Source: Noviherbaspirillum autotrophicum
GTDB lineage: Bacteria; Pseudomonadota; Gammaproteobacteria; Burkholderiales; Burkholderiaceae_D
DNA: 64,000 nt
Direction: 5' to 3'
NCBI RefSeq assembly: GCF_000818395.1
Contig: NZ_JWJG01000028.1
Location: 2,275,185-2,339,184, forward strand
Below the pieces are notes generated by a model, which saw only the letters and a list, made by a program, of their open reading frames with translations, ran no database searches and had not been told where the DNA came from. Below are positions 27,446 through 35,550 of the stretch, one piece after another. The position numbers and the translations under genes were made by a program. Numbering within the stretch: the stretch's first letter is position 1; every line of letters begins with the position of its first letter.

Positions 27446-27470
27446 GGACGCGGTGCAGCGCACCGCGTCC
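27446..27470. terminator. Strong hairpin between convergent genes
   Basis: A perfect 11-bp stem (GGACGCGGTGC and its complement) with a 3-base loop lies between the AI-2E gene and the convergent entericidin gene. On the minus strand a T-rich stretch (GTTTTTATC) follows about 15 bases later, so a terminator role for the entericidin transcript is likely. Confidence 0.65.
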
Positions 27471-27488
27471 GGGAGATGACTGGTCCGG

Positions 27489-27626
27489 TTACTTGTTCTT
27501 GTCTGCCGCGCCTTCGACTTTTTCACCGCCGCGCTGCACATCCTGCCCGAATCCCTTCATGGTGTTGCAGGCAGACAGCCCGTAGGCAGCGATCAGAATA
27601 CTCAGGATGGAGACGATTTTTTTCAT
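27489..27626 (-). CDS. Entericidin A/B family small lipoprotein
   Basis: The product is only 45 residues: a signal sequence, lipobox LSAC (Cys about 20) and the mature peptide NTMKGFGQDVQRGGEKVEGA typical of entericidins. AAGGAAAG lies upstream of the ATG. In E. coli entericidins form a toxin/antidote pair of membrane lipopeptides; in betaproteobacteria single copies are common and their role is unclear. It is preceded on the same strand by the YqjK-like gene. Confidence 0.88.
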   Translation of the reverse strand: MKKIVSILSILIAAYGLSACNTMKGFGQDVQRGGEKVEGAADKNK

Positions 27627-27655
27627 GATTCTTTCCTTTCAAGTTGACGATTAAA

Positions 27656-28084
27656 CTAGCGCGGCGGGGCATGCGGCGGGACGCCGGGCTGCACGCGCGG
27701 CGGGATCATCGTCGCGAGATTGGCCACCGTGGTCAGGAGCCGCACGATCGCGTCGATATTCGAGGCGGTGCGCGGCAGCGGCCCGGCAGCTGGATTGCCG
27801 CTTTGCACCGTATTTTTCGCCGCGCTGCGCGCCACCCGGCTCGATACCAACGCCAGCACCGTGGCGGCGGCAGCGGCAGTCAGCAGCGGGTGCTCGGCTA
27901 CCCAGTGCAAGGCCTTGTTGCGCGGGAAGCCGAGACTGGTCAGCGCATAGGAGGCGTGGTGGCCGGCCGGATGAGCGGGGTTGGCGTGCAGTTCCGGCTG
28001 GTTCAGCAGCATGCGCCGGTAGTGCTCCCTGCTCACCTGCATGCGCGCCAGAATGGATTGGCGTTCTTCTTCGAGTGAACTCAT
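27656..28084 (-). CDS. YqjK-like small protein of unknown function
   Basis: The product is 142 residues. The N-terminal part is a charged helix (EEERQSILARMQVSREHYRRML); a hydrophobic segment lies around residues 67-82 (LTAAAAATVLALVSSRVAR); the tail is Pro-rich. The ATG overlaps the stop of the holin-like gene (ATGA). Its position third in a DUF883, YqjE-like, small-protein cluster matches the E. coli yqjD-yqjE-yqjK layout, which is the main reason for the name. A second frame covering the same DNA was rejected. Confidence 0.65.
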   Translation of the reverse strand: MSSLEEERQSILARMQVSREHYRRMLLNQPELHANPAHPAGHHASYALTSLGFPRNKALHWVAEHPLLTAAAAATVLALVSSRVARSAAKNTVQSGNPAAGPLPRTASNIDAIVRLLTTVANLATMIPPRVQPGVPPHAPPR

Positions 28085-28449
28085 ACGCTTTCCTTGATGA
28101 CGTCAAGATCGCGCCGAAACTCCGTGCGCAGGGTATTGGCGATCGGCTGCGAGCGGAAATGCTTCAGCGCCAGGTTGAGGCATACGCCGGCGATCCCGCC
28201 ATACAGCAAGACCACGAACCATGCCGCCAGCGCCCGGAACGGCGAGTCCCAGAAGCTGACGATGATCGCCAGCCCGAGGAAGACGATCGCCAGCAGGGAA
28301 AACAGTCCCGCGACCGCGAAGCCGGCGATGCGCAGCGCGATGTTGTGCTCGTGAATCTTCAGCTCGACCCGCAGCAGGTCGAAATAGTCGCTGACCCGGT
28401 CGAGCGTGATGAGATAGAGCTGTCTTGATTTGTGGAGTGCCGAAATCAT
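28081..28449 (-). CDS. Phage holin family / YqjE-like membrane protein
   Basis: The product is 122 residues with two long hydrophobic helices (about 43-66 and 73-97) flanked by charged ends, as in the YqjE/holin superfamily III proteins. AGGAG lies 5 bases upstream of the ATG at 28449. It is the middle gene of a YqjD-YqjE-YqjK-like set. These proteins are inner-membrane and are induced in stationary phase in enterobacteria; a phage origin is not implied. Confidence 0.82.
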   Translation of the reverse strand: MISALHKSRQLYLITLDRVSDYFDLLRVELKIHEHNIALRIAGFAVAGLFSLLAIVFLGLAIIVSFWDSPFRALAAWFVVLLYGGIAGVCLNLALKHFRSQPIANTLRTEFRRDLDVIKESV

Positions 28450-28570
28450 CGCGTCTCCTGGTCCATGGAAAATCAACAGGCGGGCTGCCGCAGGGCCACG
28501 CGCAGCCGCGCGCCGCACAGGGGCGGCGACACGCATGCGCCGGGCGCTTGCAGCAGCCCGCCGACGGGCA

Positions 28571-28978
28571 TCAGCGGCGCTTGAACAGCAGGCCGAGCAG
28601 CAAGCCGGTGCCGGCCGCCACGGCCAGCGACTGCATCGGCTTGTCCTTGACGTACTCGGTGGTGGTTTCCATGCCGCGGTTGAGCTGGCGGTTGGCTTCG
28701 CTTGCCAGCCCCTTGGCCGCATAGCGCATCGAGCTGAACTTCGACATCAGCTGCGTGTGCGCCTGGCTCAGCTCGTCGTCCGACAGGCTGGGCGCGCGCG
28801 TCATCAGCGCATCCAGGTCATTCTTCAGGCTCGACAGTTCGCTGCGCAGCGTCGCGCCCATGCGCTGGGCCGAGCCCTTCGCCTCGTTATACATGCCCTT
28901 GGCGGCGGTGCCGGTCGTGCTTGCGGTCGAAGAGATCTTGTCGCTGCCGTTGCCGGTAGAGAGATTGGTTGTTTCCAT
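28571..28978 (-). CDS. DUF883 (ElaB/YqjD-like) ribosome-associated membrane protein
   Basis: The product is 135 residues. A long amphipathic, coiled-coil-prone region (about 30-105) ends in a C-terminal membrane anchor (SLAVAAGTGLLLGLLFKRR). This is the ElaB/YqjD/DUF883 pattern; E. coli YqjD anchors ribosomes to the inner membrane in stationary phase. AGGAG lies close before the ATG. About 120 bases separate it from the holin-like gene downstream. Confidence 0.88.
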   Translation of the reverse strand: METTNLSTGNGSDKISSTASTTGTAAKGMYNEAKGSAQRMGATLRSELSSLKNDLDALMTRAPSLSDDELSQAHTQLMSKFSSMRYAAKGLASEANRQLNRGMETTTEYVKDKPMQSLAVAAGTGLLLGLLFKRR

Positions 28979-29432
28979 GAGTCGCTCCTGGGTTGAAGTG
29001 GACAAAACAAAAGAGAAGAACGATGAAAGAGAGAACAATCACCAGTTGCCATGGCAGCCCTCGCTGCAGCTGCCGCACAGGGACGCCGGGTGACTGCATC
29101 GGTCGTTGCAACCACGAAAACATGACGGCACATCATCACGGCGGCCCTCCGTCTGTGGCCTGCCTACAGTGCGCAGCAAGGGACATGCCAACGAACTTGC
29201 GGCAGGATTTGCGCGTGAAACGTCGCGTAATGCCTACACATTGGCCAAGTTGTATGTAAGGCGGTGAAAAGGGCGGGAATTCTTTGCAGGAGTTGCATGT
29301 AATTCTTGCAACTGGCGTGGCATATCTTCATGTTGGCCGGCGTCATGCTTCTTGCAAAATGTATCCATACGGAAACATAATTGTGCGATATCGCAGTACG
29401 CAGACGTCCCCATTTCCGCACGAAAGGCATTC
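28979..29432. other. Divergent intergenic region
   Basis: No gene was supported in these 454 bases between the DUF883 gene and pilU. The right half is A+T-rich and should hold the pilU promoter. I could not place a promoter with correct spacing. Confidence 0.4.
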
Positions 29433-30617
29433 ATGTCCACCGGTTTCGGTCCCGAAGAAGCGCGCAATTACATGCATCAACTGCTCAAGGCCATGAATCA
29501 GGCCGGCGGCTCGGACTTGTTCATTTCCGCCGATTTTCCGCCCAGCATGAAAGTGCAGGGGGCGATGAAGGCGCTGAGCCAGCAAAAGCTCAACGGCGAC
29601 ATCACGAAGAAACTGGCGCAGGCGCTGATGAACGAGCGACAGCAAAAAGAGTTCGACGCCGAGCTGGAATGCAATTTCGCCATTTCTCTGCCGAATGTGT
29701 GCCGCTTCCGCGTCAACGTCTTCGTGCAGCAGCAACAAGTCGGCATGGTGATTCGCACCATCGCGTCCGAAATTCCCAACTTCGTCAAGCTCGGCTTGCC
29801 CGAGGTGTTGAAGGACGTGATCATGACCAAGCGCGGCCTGGTGCTGGTCGTCGGCGGCACCGGTTCCGGCAAGTCCACCACGCTGGCGGCGATGATCGAC
29901 CACCGCAACGAACACTCGGCCGGTCACATCATCACCGTGGAAGACCCGGTCGAGTACGTGCATAAGAACAAGTCCTGCCTCATCACGCACCGCGAGGTCG
30001 GCGTCGATACCCACTCCTGGCATCACGCCCTGAAGAACACGCTGCGCCAGGCGCCCGACGTGATCCTGATCGGCGAGATCCGCGATACCGAAACCATGGA
30101 GCACGCCATCGCCTTCGCCGAAACCGGCCACCTGTGCCTGGGCACGCTGCACGCCAACAATGCCAACCAGACGCTCGACCGCATCATCAACTTCTTCCCC
30201 GAGGAGCGCCGCAACCAGCTGCTGGGCGACTTGTCGTCCAACCTGCGCGCCATCATCTCGCAGCGCCTGGTGCGCACCGAAGACGGCAAGGGCCGCAAGG
30301 CCGCCATCGAAATCCTGCTTAACACGCCCACCATCGCCGAGCAAATCCTCAAGAGCCAGTTCCACGCCATCAAGGAAACCATGGCCAAGTCCAAGGAGCT
30401 CGGCATGCGTACCTTCGACCAGGCCCTGTTCGAGCTGTACAACGCCGGCCACATCGGCTACGAGGAGGCAATCCGCAACGCCGACTCGGCCAACGAACTG
30501 CGGTTGCAGATCAAGCTGAAAGGCGAGCGCGGCCAGCCGGGCGACAAGGGCCATGGCGGATTCAATCTCGCCATCGACGAAGACAAGGGCGAGGAAGAAG
30601 AAGCGAAGGGCAAGTAA
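29433..30617 (+). CDS. pilU: PilU-type twitching motility ATPase
   Basis: The product is 394 residues. Walker A GGTGSGKST (about 141-149), the Asp box VEDPVEYVHKNKSC, Walker B ILIGEIRD and the His box ETGHLCLGTLHANNA identify a PilT-class retraction ATPase. The acidic C-terminal extension (EDKGEEEEAKGK) and overall length favour PilU over PilT. It would sit at the type IV pilus base and assist retraction. No pilT is adjacent in this window; in many relatives pilT and pilU are neighbours. The start is the ATG at 29433, with GAAAGG upstream. Confidence 0.9.
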   Translation: MSTGFGPEEARNYMHQLLKAMNQAGGSDLFISADFPPSMKVQGAMKALSQQKLNGDITKKLAQALMNERQQKEFDAELECNFAISLPNVCRFRVNVFVQQQQVGMVIRTIASEIPNFVKLGLPEVLKDVIMTKRGLVLVVGGTGSGKSTTLAAMIDHRNEHSAGHIITVEDPVEYVHKNKSCLITHREVGVDTHSWHHALKNTLRQAPDVILIGEIRDTETMEHAIAFAETGHLCLGTLHANNANQTLDRIINFFPEERRNQLLGDLSSNLRAIISQRLVRTEDGKGRKAAIEILLNTPTIAEQILKSQFHAIKETMAKSKELGMRTFDQALFELYNAGHIGYEEAIRNADSANELRLQIKLKGERGQPGDKGHGGFNLAIDEDKGEEEEAKGK

Positions 30618-30700
30618 GGTCGGCACTGCGGATGCCGCACGCCGTGAAAGCGGCTGAACCGGCGAGCCCGCCACCCCTCGGCGTGGTCGGCACACACGCT

Positions 30701-30723
30701 GTCACGTTCATCCCGAACGTGAC
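30701..30723. other. 9-bp perfect inverted repeat downstream of pilU
   Basis: GTCACGTTC and GAACGTGAC flank a 5-base loop (ATCCC). No T-run follows, so it may be a weak terminator or an operator for the downstream gene. Confidence 0.4.
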
Positions 30724-30814
30724 GTCGTTGCTGCTCCAGTACGTGGGCTATCTTGCTGGGGCGACAACGGGGGGTATAAACTGGCTGCCATCCGAATTTC
30801 CCCAGCCATCCGTC

Positions 30815-31258
30815 ATGAGCCGACAAAAAGAGCTAATCGCTCATCTTCTTGATGCATTTCCTCCAAGAGCTTTCCCTGGAGAGGTAACTTCACACAATTG
30901 CGCTGAATGCACGGCGATCCGCGCCACGCTCGGCGGAGCAAGCTGGTGGTCAGTGCCTGGATCGTTCATTCGACAACACTCCAATCATCTTCCTCTGTTA
31001 ACGCAAGAGGCCTATAAAGCATTCTTGCCTGCATGGATGTGCGAGGCAGTGTCAGATCCAACCGGGGAAACCGCCGCGCTGTTGATGGTAAATCTGAGGG
31101 AGGGGACCTTTGCGCCGGATTTTTCACAGCAAGAGTCTTATGCCGTGATTCAAGTCGCAAAGTGGATCGCGGAAAACAATGGCTTTGGCCCGGAAGATCC
31201 CGTAAACAGGGAATCCATGGCCAGGATCATGCAAAAGTGGGAAGGCCAGGATGCCTGA
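30815..31258 (+). CDS. DUF6714-like hypothetical protein
   Basis: The product is 147 residues from the ATG at 30815; the frame is open further upstream but that part has no family likeness. The segments HNCAECTAIRATLGG, HSNHLPLLTQEAYKAFLPAWM and the helical C-terminus match the pattern of small DUF6714-type proteins that resemble immunity or toxin-associated proteins. Function is unknown. Base composition is less G+C-rich than upstream genes. Confidence 0.6.
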   Translation: MSRQKELIAHLLDAFPPRAFPGEVTSHNCAECTAIRATLGGASWWSVPGSFIRQHSNHLPLLTQEAYKAFLPAWMCEAVSDPTGETAALLMVNLREGTFAPDFSQQESYAVIQVAKWIAENNGFGPEDPVNRESMARIMQKWEGQDA

Positions 31259-31388
31259 CATGAAAATGGCCTCGGACGTATCGCGCCGGCCATTAAATCC
31301 ATGACTTCCAAATTGCAGATCAATACCGACCGCTGCGCCGCCGGCTATCATCAGCGCTGAGCATTCCAGGTCGAGACGGAGGAAGCCG

Positions 31389-31733
31389 ATGTACGAATCA
31401 AAGCGTCACCGTCCGATTCCGCGAGTACGTTTCATCCGCCGTCTATTGGGCCACTTTTTTGCAGCAATGTCGCTGCTCGCCATGTCTCTGTTTGTCGGCA
31501 TGGCAGGTTACGAATATTTCGAACATCTTGCATGGCGTGACGCCTTCATTAACGCGGCCATGCTATTGGGAGGCATGGGGCCGGTGAATGCGCCTGAGTC
31601 GGATGGCGGGAAGATATTTGCCGGCCTGTACGCCCTATATGCAGGATTGGTCTTCCTGATTGTATTGGCCATCATCTTCACCCCGGTCATACATAGGGTG
31701 CTGCATACCTTCCATTGGGAAGAGAGCGAATAA
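31389..31733 (+). CDS. Small two-helix membrane protein, ion-channel-like
   Basis: The product is 114 residues. Two hydrophobic segments (about 20-42 and 80-102) flank a loop with FINAAMLLGGMGPVN, which recalls the pore-loop arrangement of two-TM potassium-channel-like proteins, but no TVGYG selectivity filter is present. Function is unknown. A G+C-rich 8-bp hairpin (31740-31766) follows. Confidence 0.6.
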   Translation: MYESKRHRPIPRVRFIRRLLGHFFAAMSLLAMSLFVGMAGYEYFEHLAWRDAFINAAMLLGGMGPVNAPESDGGKIFAGLYALYAGLVFLIVLAIIFTPVIHRVLHTFHWEESE

Positions 31734-31739
31734 TCTGTT

Positions 31740-31766
31740 CGCGCCCGGCAACCCGCTACGGGCGCG
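31740..31766. terminator. G+C-rich hairpin without T-run
   Basis: CGCGCCCG and CGGGCGCG form an 8-bp stem with an 11-base loop just after the stop of the small membrane protein gene. No U-tract follows, so termination is only a possibility. Confidence 0.4.
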
Positions 31767-31829
31767 ATGGCCATGGCGTGCCGCACACTGAGCGCAAACG
31801 TTAGGACATCTGAAGAAGGAGAAACCGGT

Positions 31830-32228
31830 ATGACGAAAAGCGAACCTCGGCAAGACAAGTCTCCATCCCAGCTCATCGAGGAGAGGATCAAGGAGCTGGC
31901 TGACTGGCGAGGCCAAATGCTCGGCCGACTCCGCGCCTTAGTCAAGGAAGCGGACCCGGAAGTCATCGAAGAGTGGAAGTGGCGAGGGGTTCCGGTGTGG
32001 TCGCACCACGGATTGATCTGCACGGGTGAAACCTACAAGGAAGTCGTGAAGATGACTTTCGCCAAAGGAGCGTCCCTGAACGATCCTTCTGGCCTCTTCA
32101 ACGCCAGCCTTGAAGGGAACACAAGGCGTGCCATCGACTTCCGCGAGGGGCAGGAGATAGACGAGGCGGCGTTGAAAGCCTTGGTGCGCGCCGCTGTGGC
32201 GTTGAACAAGTCGAAAGCTCGAAACTAA
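31830..32228 (+). CDS. DUF1801 (YdhG-like) domain protein
   Basis: The product is 132 residues. EEWKWRGVPVWSHHGLICTGETYKEVVKMTFAKGASL is the conserved middle of DUF1801 proteins. AGGAG lies upstream of the ATG. The fold is related to the YdhG family; no enzymatic role is established. The gene is one of several small accessory genes in a row. Confidence 0.85.
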   Translation: MTKSEPRQDKSPSQLIEERIKELADWRGQMLGRLRALVKEADPEVIEEWKWRGVPVWSHHGLICTGETYKEVVKMTFAKGASLNDPSGLFNASLEGNTRRAIDFREGQEIDEAALKALVRAAVALNKSKARN

Positions 32229-32261
32229 TTTCACACGCAATCCCACTGGAGGAAAACACGC

Positions 32262-33053
32262 ATGGCGAGCAATCAAATCCGCTTCGACGACGGCGCAGCC
32301 TACGAACGATACATGGGACAGTGGAGCCAGCTGGCGGGTGAAGCCTTTCTCGACTGGCTTGCGCCAGAACCCGGATGGCGATGGCTTGATGTCGGTTGCG
32401 GCAATGGCGCCTTTACGGAAATGCTCGTTGAGCGGTGTGCGCCAGTCTCGGTGCAGGGTATAGACCCGTCCGAGGGGCAGCTTGCCTATGCGCGCGCACG
32501 ACCTGCGTCGCGTGTCGCGCAATTTCATCAGGGCGACGCGATGGCACTGCCTTTTTCTGACGACACGTTCGACGCGGCGATCATGCCGCTGGTGATTTTC
32601 TTCGTTCCCGACCCGGGTAAAGGCGTTGCCGAAATGGCGCGCGTGGTCCGCCCGGGCGGCAGTGTCTCGGCCTATGCATGGGACATGTTTGGCGGCGGTT
32701 TCCCTTATGACGCGTTGCAGGGTGAAATGCGCGCACTGGGCGTCGCCGTTCCGGTGCCGCCCAGTCCCGACGCGTCGCGGGTAGAAGCCATGCGGGACTT
32801 ATGGACAGGCGCGGGGCTGGAGGCGGTCGAAACGCGGGAAATCACGGTGCAGCGGACGTTCGCCGATTTCGACGACTACTGGACGACCGCTCTCGGGGGA
32901 CCAAGCGTCGGTGCCAAGCTCGCAGCGATGACACCCGAGGACCTGACGGTGCTCAAAGCGCGGATGCGCGCGCGTCTGCCGGCAGATGCCAGCGGCCGGA
33001 TTACCTGCAGTGCGCGCGCGAATGCCGTAAAGGGGCGCGTGCCTAAAGGATGA
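32262..33053 (+). CDS. Class I SAM-dependent methyltransferase
   Basis: The product is 263 residues. LDVGCGNGAFTEML (about 45-58) is the SAM-binding motif I; GIDPSEGQLAYAR is motif II and the region EMARVVRPGGSVSAY is motif post-IV, as in UbiE/Tam-type small-molecule methyltransferases. GGAGG lies upstream of the ATG. Substrate unknown. It follows the DUF1801 gene by 33 bases. Confidence 0.88.
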   Translation: MASNQIRFDDGAAYERYMGQWSQLAGEAFLDWLAPEPGWRWLDVGCGNGAFTEMLVERCAPVSVQGIDPSEGQLAYARARPASRVAQFHQGDAMALPFSDDTFDAAIMPLVIFFVPDPGKGVAEMARVVRPGGSVSAYAWDMFGGGFPYDALQGEMRALGVAVPVPPSPDASRVEAMRDLWTGAGLEAVETREITVQRTFADFDDYWTTALGGPSVGAKLAAMTPEDLTVLKARMRARLPADASGRITCSARANAVKGRVPKG

Positions 33054-33100
33054 TTCTCCTTGTGGCTCTGGAACATCGATTTACTTGTGAAGATGTTGAA

Positions 33101-33151
33101 CTGCTGCAAAATCGAAGTCATCCGAAGCGGTATAACAACATATTGCAGCAG
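33101..33151. repeat. Inverted repeat in the methyltransferase/AHSA1 gap
   Basis: CTGCTGCAA (33101-33109) and TTGCAGCAG (33143-33151) are perfect complements about 33 bases apart; the match extends imperfectly inward by three bases. No T-run follows. Confidence 0.6.
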
Positions 33152-33253
33152 GCCGCCTGTGCCAGTAGACGACCGCGACCGGCGTGCGCATTGCCTATCC
33201 CTCTGCAAGATCAGCAATAACAAGACCCATTGAATTGAAAGGAGAGTTTGGTT

Positions 33254-33700
33254 ATGTCTACAGGAACAGTCCGGCTTCATCGCGTGCTTCGGGCGAGCCC
33301 CGAGCGGGTATATCAAGCGTTCTTGAACGCCGAGGCCATGGCCAAGTGGCTCCCGCCATACGGGTTCACGTGCAAGGTCCTCCACATGGATGCCAGCGTG
33401 GGCGGCACCTACAGGATGACGTTCACGAATTTCACGACGGGCAAGGGACATTCGTTTGGCGGCGAGTACCGTGAACTCGTGCCGTTCGAGAAAATCCGCT
33501 ACACGGACAAGTTCGACGACCCCAACCTTCCGGGGGAAATGCAGACGACGATAACCTTCAAGCAAGTGTTGTGCGGAACCGAGCTCAATGTCGTGCAGGA
33601 AGGGCTGCCGGAAGTCATTCCCCTCGAGATGTGCTATCTCGGCTGGCAAGAGTCTCTCGCGCAGCTGGCGCAACTGGTCGAGCCCGTAATTCCTGATTAA
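33254..33700 (+). CDS. SRPBCC/AHSA1-family protein
   Basis: The product is 148 residues. VRLHRVLRASPERVYQAFLN, MAKWLPPYGF and GEYRELVPFEKIRYT are hallmarks of the AHSA1 (activator of Hsp90 ATPase homologue) branch of SRPBCC proteins. These bind hydrophobic ligands; bacterial members rarely have assigned functions. GGAGAG lies upstream of the ATG at 33254; an ATG 6 bases earlier is possible. Confidence 0.88.
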   Translation: MSTGTVRLHRVLRASPERVYQAFLNAEAMAKWLPPYGFTCKVLHMDASVGGTYRMTFTNFTTGKGHSFGGEYRELVPFEKIRYTDKFDDPNLPGEMQTTITFKQVLCGTELNVVQEGLPEVIPLEMCYLGWQESLAQLAQLVEPVIPD

Positions 33701-33761
33701 CCCGTCCAGCGTGAGACGGCAAGCGCATCGGCAAGTAAAACACATCCATCGGAGATCCTGC

Positions 33762-34109
33762 ATGAAATACAAAGCCAGCTGCCATTGCGGCAACGTGTCG
33801 TTCGAGTTCGACGGAGAGATTGCGGAGGCGCTGGCCTGCAACTGCTCGATCTGCCAGCGGAAAGGCTCGCTGCTCTGGTTTCTGCCGCGCTCCGGGATGA
33901 GGCTGCTGACGCCGGAAGACGCAGCGGCCACCTACACGTTCAACAAGCATGTGATCAGGCACCGGTTCTGCCCGACATGCGGCATCCATCCGTACGGCGA
34001 AGGCGTCGATGCGCAGGGAAACGAAATGGCGGCGATAAACATCCGGTGCGTTGAAGACATCGATCTTGCCTCGATCCCGGTGCGCCACTTCGACGGGCGC
34101 TCGGTCTGA
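33762..34109 (+). CDS. GFA-family (glutathione-dependent formaldehyde-activating-like) zinc protein
   Basis: The product is 115 residues. CHCGNVSFEF, CNCSICQRKG and FCPTCGIHPYGEG provide the conserved zinc-binding cysteines of the GFA/Mss4-like fold. The family name comes from a formaldehyde-glutathione adduct role, but most members are uncharacterised. The ATG at 33762 gives the normal family length. Confidence 0.9.
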   Translation: MKYKASCHCGNVSFEFDGEIAEALACNCSICQRKGSLLWFLPRSGMRLLTPEDAAATYTFNKHVIRHRFCPTCGIHPYGEGVDAQGNEMAAINIRCVEDIDLASIPVRHFDGRSV

Positions 34110-34143
34110 CGCCAGCCGGCTTCGCTTCCCTGGCCGCAGTTCA

Positions 34144-35013
34144 TCACGACGACGGACAAAGCAGGTTCGACGCGGCGCTAACCACGTCGGTGACGAGCTG
34201 CGCAATCAGCTGGACCCGCGCCGAGCGCCGCACTTCCGGATGAATCACCAGCCACAGGTCGCGCCTGGGCGGCGGCGGGTCCGACGCAATCGGCGCAAGC
34301 CCTGCGCTGCCGGCGGCGAGGTAGTGCGGCAGCAGCGCAATGCCCAGGCCGCCCAGCGCCGCCTGGTGCAGCGTCAAGGCGCTGTTGCCCTTGACTGAGT
34401 ACGGCCGCTGCGCCCGATAGCGGTCCAGCCACTGCTGCTCCGGCGCGTCGCGCAGGCTGTCGTCGAAGCCGATGAAGCGCCAGTCCTGCGGCGCATGCCG
34501 CGCCAGATAATCCTCATGGGCGAACAGGCCGTAGCCCAACGCGCCGAGCGGGCGCACCACCAGGCTCGGGTCTTGCGGGCGCCCCACGCGCAGCGCCAGG
34601 TCGGCTTCGCGCCGCGTCAGGCTGGCCATCCTGGTTTCTCCTATCAACTCCAGCGTGATCGGGGACCAGCGTTCCTGCAGTGCCGCCAGGCGCGGCGCCA
34701 GAAAGGCAGTCGAAAAAGCGGGCAGGGCCGAAATCCGCACCGTGCCCGACAATGCGGCGCCTTCGCTGGCGTCGCGCAGCAGGGCATGGGCGCATTCGTC
34801 CATCTGCTCGGCACGCGAAAACAGCTGCTCGCCTTCGACCGTGAGTTGCCAGCCGCGCGGCAGGCGGTCGAACAGCCGCAAGCCAAGCGCCTTTTCCAGT
34901 GCGTCCATGCGGCGCACCACCGTCGAGTGCTCCACGTTCAAGGCCCGCCCGGCGAGGCTGAGGCTGCCGGCGCGCACCAGCGCGACAAAGACACGGATAT
35001 CGTCCCAGTTCAT
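34144..35013 (-). CDS. LysR-type transcriptional regulator
   Basis: The product is 289 residues. The N-terminal winged HTH (WDDIRVFVALVRAGSLSLAGRALNVEHSTVVRRMDALE) is followed by the effector domain (SGTVRISALPAFSTAFLAP, LALRVGRP, HEDYLARHAP). An upstream GTG at 35034 would add 7 residues. It is divergent from the DUF2917 gene with a short shared region, so it probably regulates that gene, itself, or the GST gene beyond. Confidence 0.9.
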   Translation of the reverse strand: MNWDDIRVFVALVRAGSLSLAGRALNVEHSTVVRRMDALEKALGLRLFDRLPRGWQLTVEGEQLFSRAEQMDECAHALLRDASEGAALSGTVRISALPAFSTAFLAPRLAALQERWSPITLELIGETRMASLTRREADLALRVGRPQDPSLVVRPLGALGYGLFAHEDYLARHAPQDWRFIGFDDSLRDAPEQQWLDRYRAQRPYSVKGNSALTLHQAALGGLGIALLPHYLAAGSAGLAPIASDPPPPRRDLWLVIHPEVRRSARVQLIAQLVTDVVSAASNLLCPSS

Positions 35014-35030
35014 TTCGGCTATCAAATTTT

Positions 35031-35045
35031 GCACAGATTATGTGC
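35031..35045. promoter_or_regulatory. Candidate LysR-type operator
   Basis: GCACA and TGTGC flank a 5-base centre, forming a 15-base palindrome 18 bases upstream of the LysR gene start and inside the divergent region. It is placed where an autoregulatory site is usually found. Confidence 0.4.
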
Positions 35046-35135
35046 TGATTTTTGGAATTTCTATCAAAAGATGCACATGCTACCTTTGCTTCCATGCTGC
35101 CACAACCGGCGGAAACCGTTGAAGGGAGTGAAATT

Positions 35136-35495
35136 ATGGCAAATGCAGCTTCTCCATCCGCATGCATCGTAGTGCGCCCAGGCACGGCCCTCACCGTGCG
35201 CAGCGACAGAAACCAGACACTGACGGTAGCCGAGGCCGCCGGCAGGAGCCTGTGGATGACCCGCATGGGCGAGCGCATGGATTACCTGTTCAGGGCCGGA
35301 GACAGTGTGGTGCTGCGCCCGGGCGACGACATCACGCTCGGCGTGCACAAGTGGGATGGCGCGGCATGCGTCGTGTTGTGCGCGCTGGCGGAGCCGGCGC
35401 CGCGCTTGTCGCGCACGCGGGCGTGGCTGGCGGCCATCCGTGGCGCGCTGCGCCATGCTGCAGCGGGCGCCGCTGCATCCGACACGCCACGATAG
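35136..35495 (+). CDS. DUF2917 domain protein
   Basis: The product is 119 residues. CIVVRPGTALTVRSDRNQTL, GRSLWMTRMGERMDYLFRAGDSVVL and DDITLGVHKW make up the cupin-like DUF2917 domain. The C-terminal 40 residues are Ala/Arg-rich. GGGAG lies upstream of the ATG. In betaproteobacteria this family is often next to a LysR gene, as here. Function is unknown. Confidence 0.85.
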   Translation: MANAASPSACIVVRPGTALTVRSDRNQTLTVAEAAGRSLWMTRMGERMDYLFRAGDSVVLRPGDDITLGVHKWDGAACVVLCALAEPAPRLSRTRAWLAAIRGALRHAAAGAAASDTPR

Positions 35496-35550
35496 CCCAC
35501 CGAGCCGGAATAGAAATGGACAAGAAAAAATGGACAAGAAAGGGACAAGC

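Noticed and set aside
27651..28106. 151-codon frame overlapping the YqjK-like gene on the same strand
   Set aside because: The alternative frame (27656-28084) has an ATGA overlap with the gene upstream, a charged helix plus a hydrophobic segment, and fits the yqjDEK order; this one is Ala/Arg-rich and lacks a ribosome-binding site.
28081..28449. Holin-family gene considered as a sign of a prophage
   Set aside because: No other phage genes are near; its neighbours are DUF883 and a YqjK-like protein, the usual YqjDEK context.
31795..31812. Integron attC-like core (AACGTTAGGA) before the DUF1801 gene
   Set aside because: The last base does not fit the GTTRRRY core and no complementary partner core or long imperfect palindrome was found on the other side of the gap.
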